From positions 1,146,809-1,210,808 of the forward strand of contig BCKK01000002.1 in the NCBI GenBank assembly GCA_001600615.1: 64,000 nt of DNA, read 5' to 3'. Shown here one piece after another: positions 13,012-23,817 of this stretch; the stretch's first letter is position 1; every line of letters starts with the position of its first letter. The position numbers and the translations under genes are program-made. Origin of the DNA: Dioszegia crocea (Eukaryota; Basidiomycota; Tremellomycetes; Tremellales; Bulleribasidiaceae). Under the pieces are notes generated by a model. The model searched no databases, was not told the DNA's origin, and was given only the letters and a program-made list of their open reading frames with translations.

Positions 13012-14319
13012 ATGTCTCTCGATATAGACTGGTCCCTGTTGACCTCCTCCTCGGACTCCTCCTCCTCATCCCTATCCTCCACGCTCATCGCAACCCTCAA
13101 TGGCCACCTAGCATCCACATCTCGGCCCTCTTTCATCGGTCCCATCTCCATCGCCGCGTTTGAATTTGGATCCACGGCTCCATCAGTCGAAATCCGGGAC
13201 ATACGCGATGTCTGGCGCGCATTCGACGAGGACGATGATGAGGACGAGGATTACGATGATGAGGATGAGGACGATTATGATGAAGGGGAATGGGGTCGGG
13301 GAACGAGGGATCAATCGTTTGATTCTTACGAATCTCATGCCCTTCCGCGTATTGGCGCTGGGTCTCAGCGGGCCATAGGCGGTCCTAGGTGGAATGGGGA
13401 GATAGGAAGTGAGGAGGAGTATGAGATGCTCAGTCCTATACCAGGTGAAGACGTGGAAGGAGAGGATGGGGATATGGACGACAACGTCTCAGTGTATAGC
13501 GGGATGAGCCCCCGTTACTCTGTCGCTGCGCTGGGTGTGGGTATGGGCTTTGGTCTAGGAGCTGGGACACCTTCAGCCAGGCAAATGGGTAAACCGGGAT
13601 ACAAGCCTCGACAACCTTCATATCGCCCTTTCCCACATAGTCGCTCTATCTCTCAGTCCCTCTTTTCACCTCCACCTCTACCCCCCTCCGCCCGGCCACT
13701 CCCTTCACAGCCTACAATGCCCTCTCGTCGTCGGCCCCGACCACTATCTATGGCTACACATCAACAGCCTATTGGATCTACCCCTTCGTCCCTTCCCCCT
13801 TCCCCACCCACCCATCCGTCAGACAGTCCCAGCTCTTCCTCCGGCGCCCCCTCACTCCAGCTCCACGTTCACATCAGCCACGCATCCGATATCACCCTCA
13901 CCCTCCTCACGTCCCTACAGGTCAACTACCCCTCATCACTCTTCATGTCCCTGCCGCTCCGGCTGTGCGTTACCGGTCTTTCAATAGAGGCAGACATTGT
14001 GCTAGCCTATGCCAACTCGTCAGACCGGGATTCTGGACCAGAGACGCATGGCGGACAGCGGAATAGTAAGGCGCGGCGGAAGCGGGCGGGTGGGGACAAG
14101 GGCAAGGTGCATCTCTGCTTGACAGACGAAGATCCCTCGTCAGCCATTCCTGTTGGACAGCGCATCATACCCCATGTCCAGATAGAGTCGGAGATAGGGG
14201 ATGGGGATGTGCATGTGTTGCGGAATGTGGGCAAGGTCGAGAGGTTTATAGTAGAGGCGCTAAGGAAGACCATAGTAGACGAGTTGGTGTTTCCTAATTT
14301 TCATACGGTCGTTTTGTAG
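13012..14319 (+). CDS. MDM12: Mdm12, ERMES tether subunit
   Basis: Mdm12 is the SMP-domain subunit of the ER-mitochondria encounter structure, which moves phospholipids between the two membranes. The gene is a single exon of 435 codons. The start MSLDIDWSLLTSS is the typical Mdm12 N-terminus; an in-frame TTG 30 bases upstream was rejected. The SMP domain is split. The first part covers about residues 1-65 (FIGPISIAAFEFGSTAPSVE IRDI). A long acidic (DEDDDEDEDYDDEDEDDYDE) and Pro/Ser-rich insert follows. The fold resumes at LQLHVHISHASDITLTLLTS, SLFMSLPLRLCVTGLSIEAD and HVLRNVGKVERFIVEALRKT, ending VFPNFHTVVL. Insertions of this kind are common in basidiomycete Mdm12. The assignment is firm. 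Confidence 0.92.
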   Translation: MSLDIDWSLLTSSSDSSSSSLSSTLIATLNGHLASTSRPSFIGPISIAAFEFGSTAPSVEIRDIRDVWRAFDEDDDEDEDYDDEDEDDYDEGEWGRGTRDQSFDSYESHALPRIGAGSQRAIGGPRWNGEIGSEEEYEMLSPIPGEDVEGEDGDMDDNVSVYSGMSPRYSVAALGVGMGFGLGAGTPSARQMGKPGYKPRQPSYRPFPHSRSISQSLFSPPPLPPSARPLPSQPTMPSRRRPRPLSMATHQQPIGSTPSSLPPSPPTHPSDSPSSSSGAPSLQLHVHISHASDITLTLLTSLQVNYPSSLFMSLPLRLCVTGLSIEADIVLAYANSSDRDSGPETHGGQRNSKARRKRAGGDKGKVHLCLTDEDPSSAIPVGQRIIPHVQIESEIGDGDVHVLRNVGKVERFIVEALRKTIVDELVFPNFHTVVL

Positions 14320-14559
14320 TTGTAGATTGGGTAGCGAGAGCAGGAGAGACAGTAGGAAAATGGGCACATAGGATCAGAAGTAGATGTACCTAGATCACAG
14401 CGAGAGATGTGCAGCCTGGCTCAAGATGTTCTCATTCACGACGGGGTCATCTGCCAAGCTGAGCTGCTAACGATCTGAAAAAGCTGTACATACAACAATC
14501 TATCTGATGCGAAATCCCAGATTCCGCTATGACCCTTCCAATACCATGAGCCTAGCTGA

Positions 14560-17293
14560 CTATCTACGACGGGTCGTCCCGGACTTGTCCTTGCCCTGAG
14601 GCTTGGGCGCAGCCACCTTGTCCCTATTTCTGTTCTTGACATTCTGCGAGAGTCAGTGGTTGATCATAGAAAGACAGTAAGAAGGACATACGGCAGTAGT
14701 GTAGTAATTTGTAGCCTTCTTCTTGTTGGTGGTCATCCGCTTCTCCTTCTTTGTAGACTCGCCCTCTCCCTCATCATCGTGACCGGCAGTAGCGGCTGAT
14801 CGCTTCCGAGATGACGGAGCAACAGCCGCGGCAACTGCTTCCTCGTCTTCGTCGTCCTCATCATCCTCATCGCTCTCCTCAACAGCGACAGGGGCAGCCT
14901 TAGCCTTTGATTTCGATTTGATCGAAGCCGTCGACTTGGCAAGTAGAGTCTCGATCTTCGACGGGCCAGCGTCAGGGAAGACATCCTCCCATGCCAAATC
15001 GTCATCCGTTCCGGCCTCTTCCTCCTCGTCTTCGTCATCATCCGCACTCTCGCCGTCCTCTTCATCACCATCCTCCATATCCTCGTCGTCCTCTTCCTCA
15101 TCATCGATCTCCGCATCTTCCTCTTCTATCCGCCTGACGTCTTCCCCGCCAAACTTGGCACTAGTGATGACACCCTTCAAGCCCTGCGACACACCCTTGA
15201 CTCTCTTCTCGCCCAGCAGCTCACCCAGCCGCTTCTCCTGGCGCTCCATGACCTCCCTCTCGCCCTCGGTATCGCCCGATATTGGCTCTTCTCCACTAAC
15301 ACCCTCGCCCTCTCTTACTGGTGGTGCAACAAAGTATGGGATCTTGCCCCTGATCCAGTCGTTCAAGATCATCTTGGCCGCAGCCTCCTGATCCGCCTCA
15401 CCACCCTTCATCAATTTGCCCGACTTCCTTGCCAGGGCAGTGAGAAGCAGCACCGAGCCCTCCTCGCCATGCCAACCACCTTCGACCTTGTCGAGGCCGT
15501 ATGTTCGCTCCATGTACTCTGGGCGGACCCGCTCGAGAAGCGCCGGGATGTGTTCCGCTGGAGTAGCGAGGTTCTCCACTCGAACAACACCCTTCAGCAC
15601 AGTGACCGTGTCTGAGTCCCGGGCTGAGACGGGCACGACTCCGGGACAGTCGATGAGGTAGATACGGCGCATGAGGGTGATGTACTGCCAGATCTTGGTC
15701 TCTCCGGGGATGGGAGCGACGGTGCAGACCTTCTTCTTTTTGAGCGTGTTGATGATGGAAGATTTGCCGACGTTGGGGTAACCGATAAATCCGACAGAGA
15801 TCTGCTTCTTATCGGAGTGGAGGACGGAGAATTGGCGGAGAAGCTGGATGAGGGCACCTTTACCGAAGGAGTTGTTGATGGAGGCGTGGAAGGCAATAGT
15901 GGGGGCGGAGAGGGAGAGATGTTTGACCCATCGAGCCTGTGGTTTCAGCTTTGCCCCATGAAATCATGAAGTATCGATTAAGAGAAATGTGTGACTCGAA
16001 ACTAAGGGATCCGAAATCCGCATACTGACTGAGCACAGCTCGGATCCCAACTCTATCAAGTCTGCTGTGCACCACGGCGCCAGACCGATCAAGACGACCG
16101 GCCATACCTCCTAGTGTCGTACAGCCAAGACGGCCGACAACGAGCGGAGAGGCGTAAAGTTGTGAAATGCACTTGTTCTTCCACTCTCGTAACGGGCGCT
16201 AAGCGTGGAGGTGTGCCGAAGCGCGCAAAGAGCCCTGACTGGAGTGTGGGTTGAAGGAGGGAGGGAAGAGGGGGAGGAACAGGCTCAGACGAATAGGATA
16301 TCAACTCACAGTGACCCAAGTAGGAACCAAGTCCACCTTGTTAAGCACATACACCAGATGCTTGTGCGCCTTCTCCTTCCTCAGGTACTCCACAACAGGC
16401 TTGCACCTCGTGCCAAGCGGGTCTCGGGCGTCAAGCACGTGGATGACCACGTCGGACGAGTCGAGCACCTTGTACAGCTCTCCCCAGATACGGCGAGACG
16501 TCCCCTTGTGATAGATGGCCTCACGGACGAGAGGGACGGCGTTGTGATAGGCGTCGGCAGTGGCAGCCTCGTCGTGTCCTGATAGACCGAATGAGTCCTC
16601 TCCATCAGGGATGACGGCCGACTGGCCGAGCTCTTCCAGAGAGCCGAGGTCGAGACGGGGTCGCTTGCGCTGGGATTTGGGGCCGAAGGTGTTGGAGTAG
16701 GGCTCAGTCTCGACAATGTGGGGTTTCTGTTGGGTAAGCTTTGCAATAAATAGGTCAGCGACAGCTTACCTTGCCATCAGTCTTGCTCTCGTCCTCGAGC
16801 AGACCCATTGGTAGCTTGTTCCGCTTGAGCAGGACAGAGTAAGGGTCGGCCTTCTGGGCTGAGAGTGCCGTTCTGAAGTGGTCGAGGGCCGTTTGAGAGA
16901 TGACTCGGGTGTTGCCTGAGGACATCAGCCATGGTCTCGGTTGACTTAACGGCTTGTACTCACCGAACCACTTGCGATCAGGCATGACCCGTCCGGGCTT
17001 GATCAACTTCTCTCCGCCCTGATACGCCGCAGCCTTAGTGATCACACCGTCCTTGTCACGAACAGCCTTTCCACCATTCAACATCTTGACCATCGATGCA
17101 GCCTTGGAGTCTCGGTAGAAATTCTCTCCTGGACCATGGGTCAGCTACGATGCAAAATTTGCCTCGACGAGATAGACTCACCCTTGACTCTCTTCATGTT
17201 GAACTCGGGCTTGCTCGCCGAGCTGCCCTTCTTGGACTTGGTCTTGCCGAAGTCGGGGTTAGCCTTGCGGTCATGATTCTTCCCTTTCGCCAT
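14560..17293 (-). CDS. NOG2: Nog2/Nug2, nucleolar GTPase for 60S assembly
   Basis: Circularly permuted GTPase of pre-60S particles, required for late nuclear maturation and export. The ATG at 17293 opens [17 protein letters not shown]. The NGP1NT domain follows ([44 protein letters not shown]). G motifs occur in permuted order: NKVD ([13 protein letters not shown]), then GYPNVGKSS, then DCPG ([20 protein letters not shown]). The C-terminal part is long and acidic ([20 protein letters not shown]), then basic, ending [10 protein letters not shown]. Most introns are about 50 bases, but the one between VPTWVT and [10 protein letters not shown] is about 375 bases (about 15938-16312). Its size is explained by an H/ACA snoRNA (15987-16122). 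NOG2 diverges from the NUO9.5-like gene with only about 200 bases between them. Confidence 0.95.
15987..16122 (-). ncRNA. snR191: Intronic H/ACA box snoRNA, candidate snR191 orthologue
   Basis: Sits inside the long NOG2 intron, same strand. The 5' hairpin (16069-16122) has lower stem GUACGAC/GUGGUGC (one mismatch) and upper stem GGCCGGUC/GAUCGGUC (8 pairs, two G-U) with loop GUCUU. An H box ACAGCA follows at 16063-16068. The 3' hairpin (15993-16062) has lower stem GACUUGA/UCGAGUC (7 pairs, one G-U) and upper stem GGGAUCCGA/UCGGAUCCC (9 perfect pairs), then ACA (15990-15992) and three tail bases. The 3' pocket strands UAGAGUU and UUAGUU pair with the conserved 25S helix 69 sequence AACUA-UG-ACUCU, five pairs each side, leaving U and G unpaired. 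This places the guided base at the site equivalent to yeast Psi2260. In S. cerevisiae the snoRNA for Psi2258/Psi2260, snR191, is also encoded in the NOG2 intron. The 5' pocket's target was not identified. Confidence 0.88.
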
Positions 17294-17501
17294 TGTGAAT
17301 AGAGCCTGATGAGGTGGGTGGATGGTAGATGGATAGCCGTTTCAACTTTTTGGATCAGAGAGAAATTTTGCAGGCAAGGGTGTCGTTACGTAACATCTCA
17401 CCCGGAAGCATATTTGGGTGGTGCATATTTGGGTGAGACAGCCCCTACACCTCTCTCCTCTGCACAACGCCTATATACAACTCAGCAGGGAATACAACAG
17501 C
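17294..17501. promoter_or_regulatory. Compact divergent promoter, NOG2 / NUO9.5-like gene
   Basis: Only 208 bases separate the start codons of NOG2 (minus) and the small complex I gene (plus). A direct repeat lies at about 17408-17435 (catatttgggtggtgcatat ttgggtgaga): the unit catatttgggtg occurs twice, 15 bases apart. Confidence 0.5.
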
Positions 17502-17957
17502 ATGGTCTACAGATATCTTGTGAGTGGAAATAGCGGTCGGCGTTTGCCCGTGGAAAGAATGGTCAAGATCGGAACACAGGACGTGAAGTACGAGCTGCCC
17601 GACCTCACCTGGCCTGTTGCTCAGGTCATCATCCGCACTCCAGGCAGAGCTAATATCACAGCAACGTGCAGCGCACGAGTCTCCCGTCATCTTCTACTCC
17701 CTCGTTATTGGAATGGTCGGTAAGTTGACGTTTGCGTCTGATTGTGGCGACGGCATAGCTGACCCGGCAAAGGCCCAATAATGGTCATGACTGTTCCCCC
17801 TATTCGCAGATCAATGGGCTGGAAACCAGCAGACAGAGTACCAACTACCTTCCCATGTAAGTCCGCGCTTGGAGGTGTGCCACTCCGCCGGGCCGGAGCT
17901 GATGTTATAGTACCAAATCGCCCTAGACAAGCTGTCAGCGGATACGCCGACCCATAG
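17502..17957 (+). CDS. Small NADH:ubiquinone oxidoreductase subunit, NUO9.5-like (four exons)
   Basis: Accessory single-TM subunit of mitochondrial complex I, recognised by similarity to the Neurospora 9.5 kDa subunit (family recall). Exon 1 is only MVYRYL (17502-17519). Intron 1 (GTGAGT at 17520 to CACAG at 17661) joins QRAAHESPVIFYSLVIGMVG. Intron 2 (GTAAGT...GGCAAAG) joins PIMVMTVPPIRRSMGWKPAD then RVPTTFP. Intron 3 (GTAAGT...GTTATAG) gives LPNRPRQAVSGYADP and TAG at 17955-17957. The hydrophobic span VIFYSLVIGMVGPIMVMTV is the single membrane helix. The total is about 68 codons, so no exon forms a long open frame and the gene is easily missed. Internal phase consistency across three introns and the family pattern support it. 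Confidence 0.8.
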
Positions 17958-18251
17958 GATGTCGTTGGGATTCTTTGAGGCGTGCAGGGTGGAGGGGAGA
18001 TGCAGCTGTGTTTGTACCGATTCCCACGGCCTGGCTTCTGACTAGAGACGCCCTTATGCTATTGGCTCTCCTAGAGCACACTGACCTGGCCCACACGATT
18101 CGCTATTCGACACAGATGTGAAGTGTCGAGAATTACATGGTATGGTACAAGGTATCTATAATGCAGGGTATGCCTCCAACCCACGATCGCACTTCCAGCT
18201 GCCAACCCATCTAATGCGGCAGCAAACCCACGAAGCCAAGGATATGCCCAA

Positions 18252-20483
18252 CTACTTGACGCAAAAGAACCCCATGCCCTCTCTAGCTTCCGCAACCCGC
18301 TTCTCCATCTCCCGATCATCTTCGCCCAGCCACCGTTCTTCACCCTGTATCGCATCCGCGCTTCCGAGCTCTTTCACCAGCCGTTCCCATTTTTGCCTCT
18401 TGGCCGCCAATTGTAGCATCGGCTTAGGATCCGCGTGGCCTGTGACGAGGATGAAGGCAGTATTACGGGGAAGAGCGGCGTGTAGCTTCGCCAATCGCGT
18501 ATTGAGCGAGGCGAGGGCTGAGGGGAGCTGATCAACAGGTGCCGATGCAGGGTGAGAGTCAGGATTGCCGGAATCAGGCAGATTGGTCTCGCCATTCCCT
18601 ACTTTGTCAGCTGCTGAATCTGCCTTGATCTCGAGAGATCACTCACATCCTTGCACATTGGCCAATTCCATGAAGCGTCCAAAGACAAGATCGTGCTGGC
18701 CGACATGCTCAAGCATAGCACCCAAGATTTCATCGTCATTGTTACACTTCACGGCGATAGTGGCCTTGGCGCCGTGTCCTGACTTTGGATTCGAGTAGTC
18801 GCAGACAGCGGTGGTCTGGGCTGTCTTTGATTGGATTGTGCCATTGGCTGAAGGTTGAACGAATCGGTTGACACGCTCGAATATCGGTTCTGTCGTATCG
18901 TTGAACGCGCCAAAATCAGGTCCTGCGGCATCAGCACAACCCTTCAGAATCACTCACCGTTTGCGACCTTAAGCCTCAGCAGATCAACACAGGTCCTTGC
19001 GTCTTCCGCCGAATCGTGACCTCCCGCCTGATTTTGGATTTCCCTCCCTAGCCATTTATTGGCCAACCACTTCAAAGCAGGCTTGTACGGTGCGCCTCGT
19101 GGATGCTTGAACAGCAGCGCGGTATCGACGCAGAGCGGATGTCGGACCCGAAGGGCATTCAGATCGCACTCGAGCGAATGGCCAAGGAGGATTGTATATG
19201 GGGAGATGAGTGCGGTAGGCGAAGTGAGAAGGGCTTTTTGAATTGAGGAGACAGTATGGGTAGCGCCCGCGAGCCGTTCTTTGGTCATGCCAGACCACTT
19301 TGTTCGGTAGTCTATGACGGGGTCTGGAGGTTGGACGAGGTGGTCGAATATTGCTTCGCCTGTAGCGTAGTCTATTATGGATACCCGGGCCAACTCGTTG
19401 CCTTTGGTAGTTTCGACCTAGGCGTCAGCGGGGCTCTTGGGGTGAACATACCATTTCGCAATCCATAGCCAGGACGGGATATCTCCCATCTGTTGGTGCA
19501 GATCCTGCCTCTTTCGTCTCCGCCCAGCCTGGTAGCAACTTGCTGCTCGGTTGACTTCTCACATTCTCCACCTTCAACCCCTCGACTAGATCGTCCGGCA
19601 ACTTCTCATTCGCTCCTCCGGCCAACTTGGAAAATGCTTCAGGCACCTTGTCCAGTCCAGGTATCGTGACCCGATCGCCGGGAGATATGTATCCAGGAAG
19701 CTTATAGTCGTTGTCTAACATCTGATTGGGGGTGAGAAGATAAAGGAATGGCGGCGAGTCATCAGTCTTTGCCAATTCTGATAATCAGCTGGTGCTCTCG
19801 CTTTTTAGACCATAGACTCACCTGCTACTCGCTTATCTTCCTCTTCTTTCTTCTTCCGGATGCTCTCAGGTAATGGCGAGTTCAGAAGCGTGCTCATCAC
19901 ACTGAACATGCGCCGATTGTCTCCGGGCGCTCGGACAGGCACGCCATACGCGAACATCTTGGCGAGATAGGGGATCTGGTTCTTCGTCCGCTCAGCTGTG
20001 GGAGGATGAACTGGAGCAGTAGGGAAGGGGAGGTTGGCGGCGATGGGGATGTCGAGGCCCAAATGAGAAGGTAGAAGGCCCGGAACGAGAAGTAGAACGG
20101 TCCGCGTGATGTTTCCCTTATGCTTCAAAGAGTCAGCTCCGCAGCGGCATAGGGGGACGGAGACTTACCTCGGCAACAATCCAGTTGGGTTTCGGCCCAT
20201 CTGCAGCTAGAAACAAGACCAACTCCCTCACATGCGCCGTCCCAATCTTCCGACCCTGCCTGAATTGGCCTACGTCGAACGCAAATGAAGGACGATTCTT
20301 CTCCACTTTCCGTAACTTGCGCTTCTCGTCTCGCGTCAGAATCTTGGTGAACCCATCTGTGCCGTCTTCTACCGCGGTGGACCCGGCTGCTGAGGCGGAC
20401 GAGGGGGTGGAAGAAGAGGGGGTCGCTGGGTTGGGAGGTGGAGACTGCGGAAGCTCCCGCTTGGAGGGTACGACGGATGACAT
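18252..20483 (-). CDS. REX1: Rex1/Rnh70-type 3'-5' RNA exonuclease
   Basis: DEDDh exonuclease that trims 3' ends of 5S rRNA, tRNA and other RNAs in the nucleus. The start is MSSVVPSKRELPQSPPPNP at 20483; an upstream TTG-initiated reading was rejected. Catalytic motifs: Exo I YPVLAMDCEM, Exo II LLGHSLECDLNALRVRHPLC, Exo III GGHDSAEDARTCVDLLRLKV with the H. Upstream blocks HKGNITRTVLLLVPGLLPSH and NQIPYLAKMFAYGVPVRAPG are typical of the Rex1 N-terminal half. The C-terminal RNase H-distal region ends EGMGFFCVK. Roughly 660 residues with about five short introns. It diverges from MGS1, with about 375 bases between the starts. Confidence 0.92.
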
Positions 20484-20857
20484 GGTCAACGTGTTTGTTC
20501 AAGATCCAGTGGATTGGGGCATGACTCTATTCGAGCAGTTTTTGTAGTGTATGATCTGGATGTGGACAAGGTGTTGATGGTGGCCAAAATGAACTTTTGA
20601 AAGGTGGAGGTGGGGGAGTAGTGACGTGGATATCGCGTGTTATCAACAACACATTCCTCATTTTGGCACGCTTCCTCCCTTGCCAACCACCTACAGAGCT
20701 ATGCATGCGTCACAAGAAGTCAAGCGAAGCAAAATTGGGGTATGTTAGTGTATAGGAATGAGACTTGGAATGTGAAGTTGCAGAGGCAGGAAGGCCGACA
20801 TGGGCGGCTGAATACCAAATCTCACTTTCCCTTCTTCCATATACGCGGTATAGCGGC
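20484..20857. promoter_or_regulatory. Divergent promoter region, REX1 / MGS1
   Basis: 374 bases between two divergent start codons; no further elements recognised. Confidence 0.45.
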
Positions 20858-23308
20858 ATGAGTAAAGGTTAGTTCTATCCCTTCAATATGACTACCTAAG
20901 CTGTCCTCAGCGGCAATGCGACCATTATAGGACGAAAACGTGCTAACAGAAGGAGTCCAGTGCCCGGTATGTGACACCGAGGTCGCCGAATCTGAGATAA
21001 ACCTGCATCTTGATCTCCAATGCCGCGGCCCTGCTGGCCCATCGTCCTCCGCAGCACACTCCGCCTCGGGATCAGTACCCGGCAACTCCCAGGCACCATC
21101 AGCTGGCGATATCATGGCCCAAAAGAAGACCCCGACCAATGCCAAGGGCGCTACACAGCGACCCGCAACGCAAATTCACGTCATTGATGATGATACCCCG
21201 CCCCGACCCGCTCGTCCGCCCAAAAACGTAGCTTCAATTTTCAATGGTAAGAGGAAGAAGCCGGCGGATGAGGATGGGGTGGATGAGAAGCCCAAAGAGG
21301 TAGTTCGGCGGATATCTTCCCAGAAAGAAGGAGGCGCCGCTCCTGATAGAGAAGAGAAGAAACCTAGGATCAATCCTTTGGTGGCTGCTCAGCCGTACGT
21401 CATAAAGCTCCGGTAAAGACGTCGAGCTGACTGTATAGGCTAGCTGAGAGGTCTCGGCCCTCCAATCTGGCGGGATATGTCGGACAAGCGGATATAGTCG
21501 GTCCTGGCAGTTTGCTGCGCGCGCGGATAGAAGCTGGAGAAGGTGTCGGAAGCTGTATACTATGGGGTCCTCCGGGATGTGGCAAGACGTGAGTCTGTGG
21601 CATGGTCAATAGGGACTTCATGACTCTGATCAGATAGGACTCTTGCCAGGCTCATTGCCAAGACGGCAGATGCGGACTTCAAAGAGTTGTCGGCGACGAG
21701 GTAAGCTGAGATGTGCCCTGATTGTCTCTCGGGACGGACCAAGCTCACTTTCAACAGCTCTGGTGCAGCAGATGTCAGACAAGTCTTCGAGCAGGCGAGA
21801 AATGGACTTAAGTTGACGGGAAGGTAGGTTGGCCAGACTACTTCCGAGTGATCTCGCTGACACATAAGAAAGACAATTCTCATGGTTGACGAAATACACC
21901 GGCAAGTTGCTCGCATGCCATGGAGGGGCTATGACTGATATATCCAGTTTCAACAAATCGCAGCAAGATCTCTTTCTGCCTTATGTTGAGAATGGCTGGG
22001 TGCAGCTTATCGGGGCAACAACGGAAAATCCCTCTTTCAAGGTCAACGGAGCTCTTCTGAGCCGATGTCAGTAAGTTGCGCCTATCTTAGCGAGAGACTC
22101 ATCTGACAACCAGAGTGTTCACATTGCAGGAGCACGATCCCACTTCCCTCATTGAGATTCTCCAAAACGCCCTCACCTCCCTGCCTGACCCCGCGCCCCG
22201 GCTTCCCCCCGATCTCCTGCCTTTCCTCGCGGACGTAGCCGATGGCGACGCCAGACAAGCCTTGAACAGTCTGGAATTGGCACTGAAGGTCTGCGCGGCG
22301 CCAGTACAGAGCACGTTGTCAGCCAATGGGGAGGTAGCGAATGCAGAAGAGCAATTGGCGAAGAGGGACGAGCAATTGATGGACGCCGTCCGGAAGGGTC
22401 TGAGAAAGGGGTATGATCGGAGTGGGGAGGAGCGATATGATATGATTTCCGCACTGCACAAGTGTCTGAGAGGGAGCGATGGGAGTGCGGCAATGTATTG
22501 GTTGGCCAGGCGAGTCATTGACGGGATGGTAGTGGAGGTCTGAGGCTGACTATATACAGAATGATCACGGGCGGTGAGGACGCGCTGTACATCGCTCGGA
22601 GACTCGTAGTCGTGGCAAGTGAGGATGTTGGATTGGCGGATCCACAAGCTCTACCACTGGTACGTGCAATCGTCAACTGCCACCTTCAACCTTGTCCAAG
22701 TGGTATCTGAGCTGACCAAACAGGCGATGGCGACGTATCAAGCGTGCCAAGTAATCGGTTTGCCAGAGTGTCGCATCAACTTGGCTGTAAGTCGGCCGTG
22801 CTTCTTCAATGCCGCTTTTGGAGCTGATGTGCAGCATTGCGTGGCGTATATGGCCGAAGCTCCCAAATCTACTCGTGCATACACTGCCTATAACCGAGTG
22901 AGATCTCCTCTCTGAAGTTACATCAGGACCAGCTAACAATCAAGGCTGAAGCTCTTACGAAGAAGCCACCCCTTCCAGGCGTTCCTCTTCAGATCCGAAA
23001 TGCACCTACCAAACTTCTCAAACAGCTCGGATACGGCAAAGAATACTCTTACAACCCCGATTTCGCACATCCGGTTCACAACGTATGTCCTCTCAGAGGC
23101 CTTTGGTCAGAAGCTGACACACCAGGAATACCTCCCTCCTGAACTCCTTGAACACTCCTCCTTCGCCGCAGATGCTGATAAGCATATTCTCAAGACACCC
23201 GAGGCGGAGCTCAAGGGGAAAGAATGGGACGAGAAGAAGTTGGGAGAGTGGGAGAAGGAAGTGAATGGCGGTTCGGCTTGGGGAGGGCCTTTCGAGCCCG
23301 AGCTGTAG
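20858..23308 (+). CDS. MGS1: Mgs1/WRNIP1 AAA+ ATPase with UBZ zinc finger
   Basis: Replication-fork AAA+ protein that acts with PCNA and ubiquitin in post-replication repair. The best start is a ten-base exon, ATGAGTAAAG (20858). Splicing to AAGGAGTCCAG gives [20 protein letters not shown] and NLHLDLQC, a UBZ4-type finger. After a disordered linker come [20 protein letters not shown], Walker A GPPGCGKT, Walker [30 protein letters not shown] and [20 protein letters not shown]. The C-terminal helical domain has [35 protein letters not shown] and [20 protein letters not shown]. At least ten introns. The intron at 21902-21947 is GC-AG, needed to restore IHR|FNKSQQD. The stop is at 23306-23308. 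The first intron is an inference; identity is firm. Confidence 0.93.
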
Positions 23309-23817
23309 GTGAGAGTGAGGTTGGGGCGAGTATGGATAATGTTGTCTTACTCAAGATGTGAAGTCTGTGCCAGCCATCACTGGTATGTGTCACGCAGGTT
23401 TGGGCTGGCTATGCGGCAGGGATCTCAGACTTCGGGAGTGTTTCGATGGCTACGCTGGGGGTGTCCTGACCGGACCGGACGAAACTTCGGACGATTGAAA
23501 GTTTCGGAAGTGCTAAATCGCGTTATGGTCCCTGGCCGCAGCCTCCAAGCTTCAGGGCTGGAGCGCTGGCTATACACAACGAAATCTCACGGTGTGCTTC
23601 GAAACGAGATCCCGTCGATGAAACGCTGAAATTGCCCAAAGAAGCGATTTCAACTGACGTGTTTCAGAATTTCAGCTCGCCGTAGGTCCACCCTTCCATG
23701 ACTGTCCACTACCAGGGGATTCTGTATCAAAGCATAAGATGGGAGGCGTTGTCTGCCCAGGACATAAAGGCTGCAGATGTCGCTGATGTCTTCGCACACT
23801 CACCTCGACCCTTGATA
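23309..23817. promoter_or_regulatory. Intergenic region between MGS1 and the 4-TM gene
   Basis: 509 bases, 3' UTR then promoter. An in-frame ATG at 23698 could extend the next gene by 40 residues, but the segment (MTVHYQGILYQSIRWEALSA...) is not membrane-like and was left out. Confidence 0.4.

Noticed and set aside
14918..15391. 157-codon Ser-rich plus-strand frame
   Set aside because: Antisense of the acidic Asp/Glu region of NOG2; poly-Ser is the expected shadow of GAT/GAG repeats.
15860..16105. 81-codon minus-strand frame in the NOG2 intron
   Set aside because: It overlaps the snoRNA and NOG2 splice signals; NOG2 homology needs this segment removed.
16069..16122. 5' pocket of the snoRNA as guide for the U2258-equivalent site
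   Set aside because: The pocket strands do not complement the bases flanking that U; target left open.
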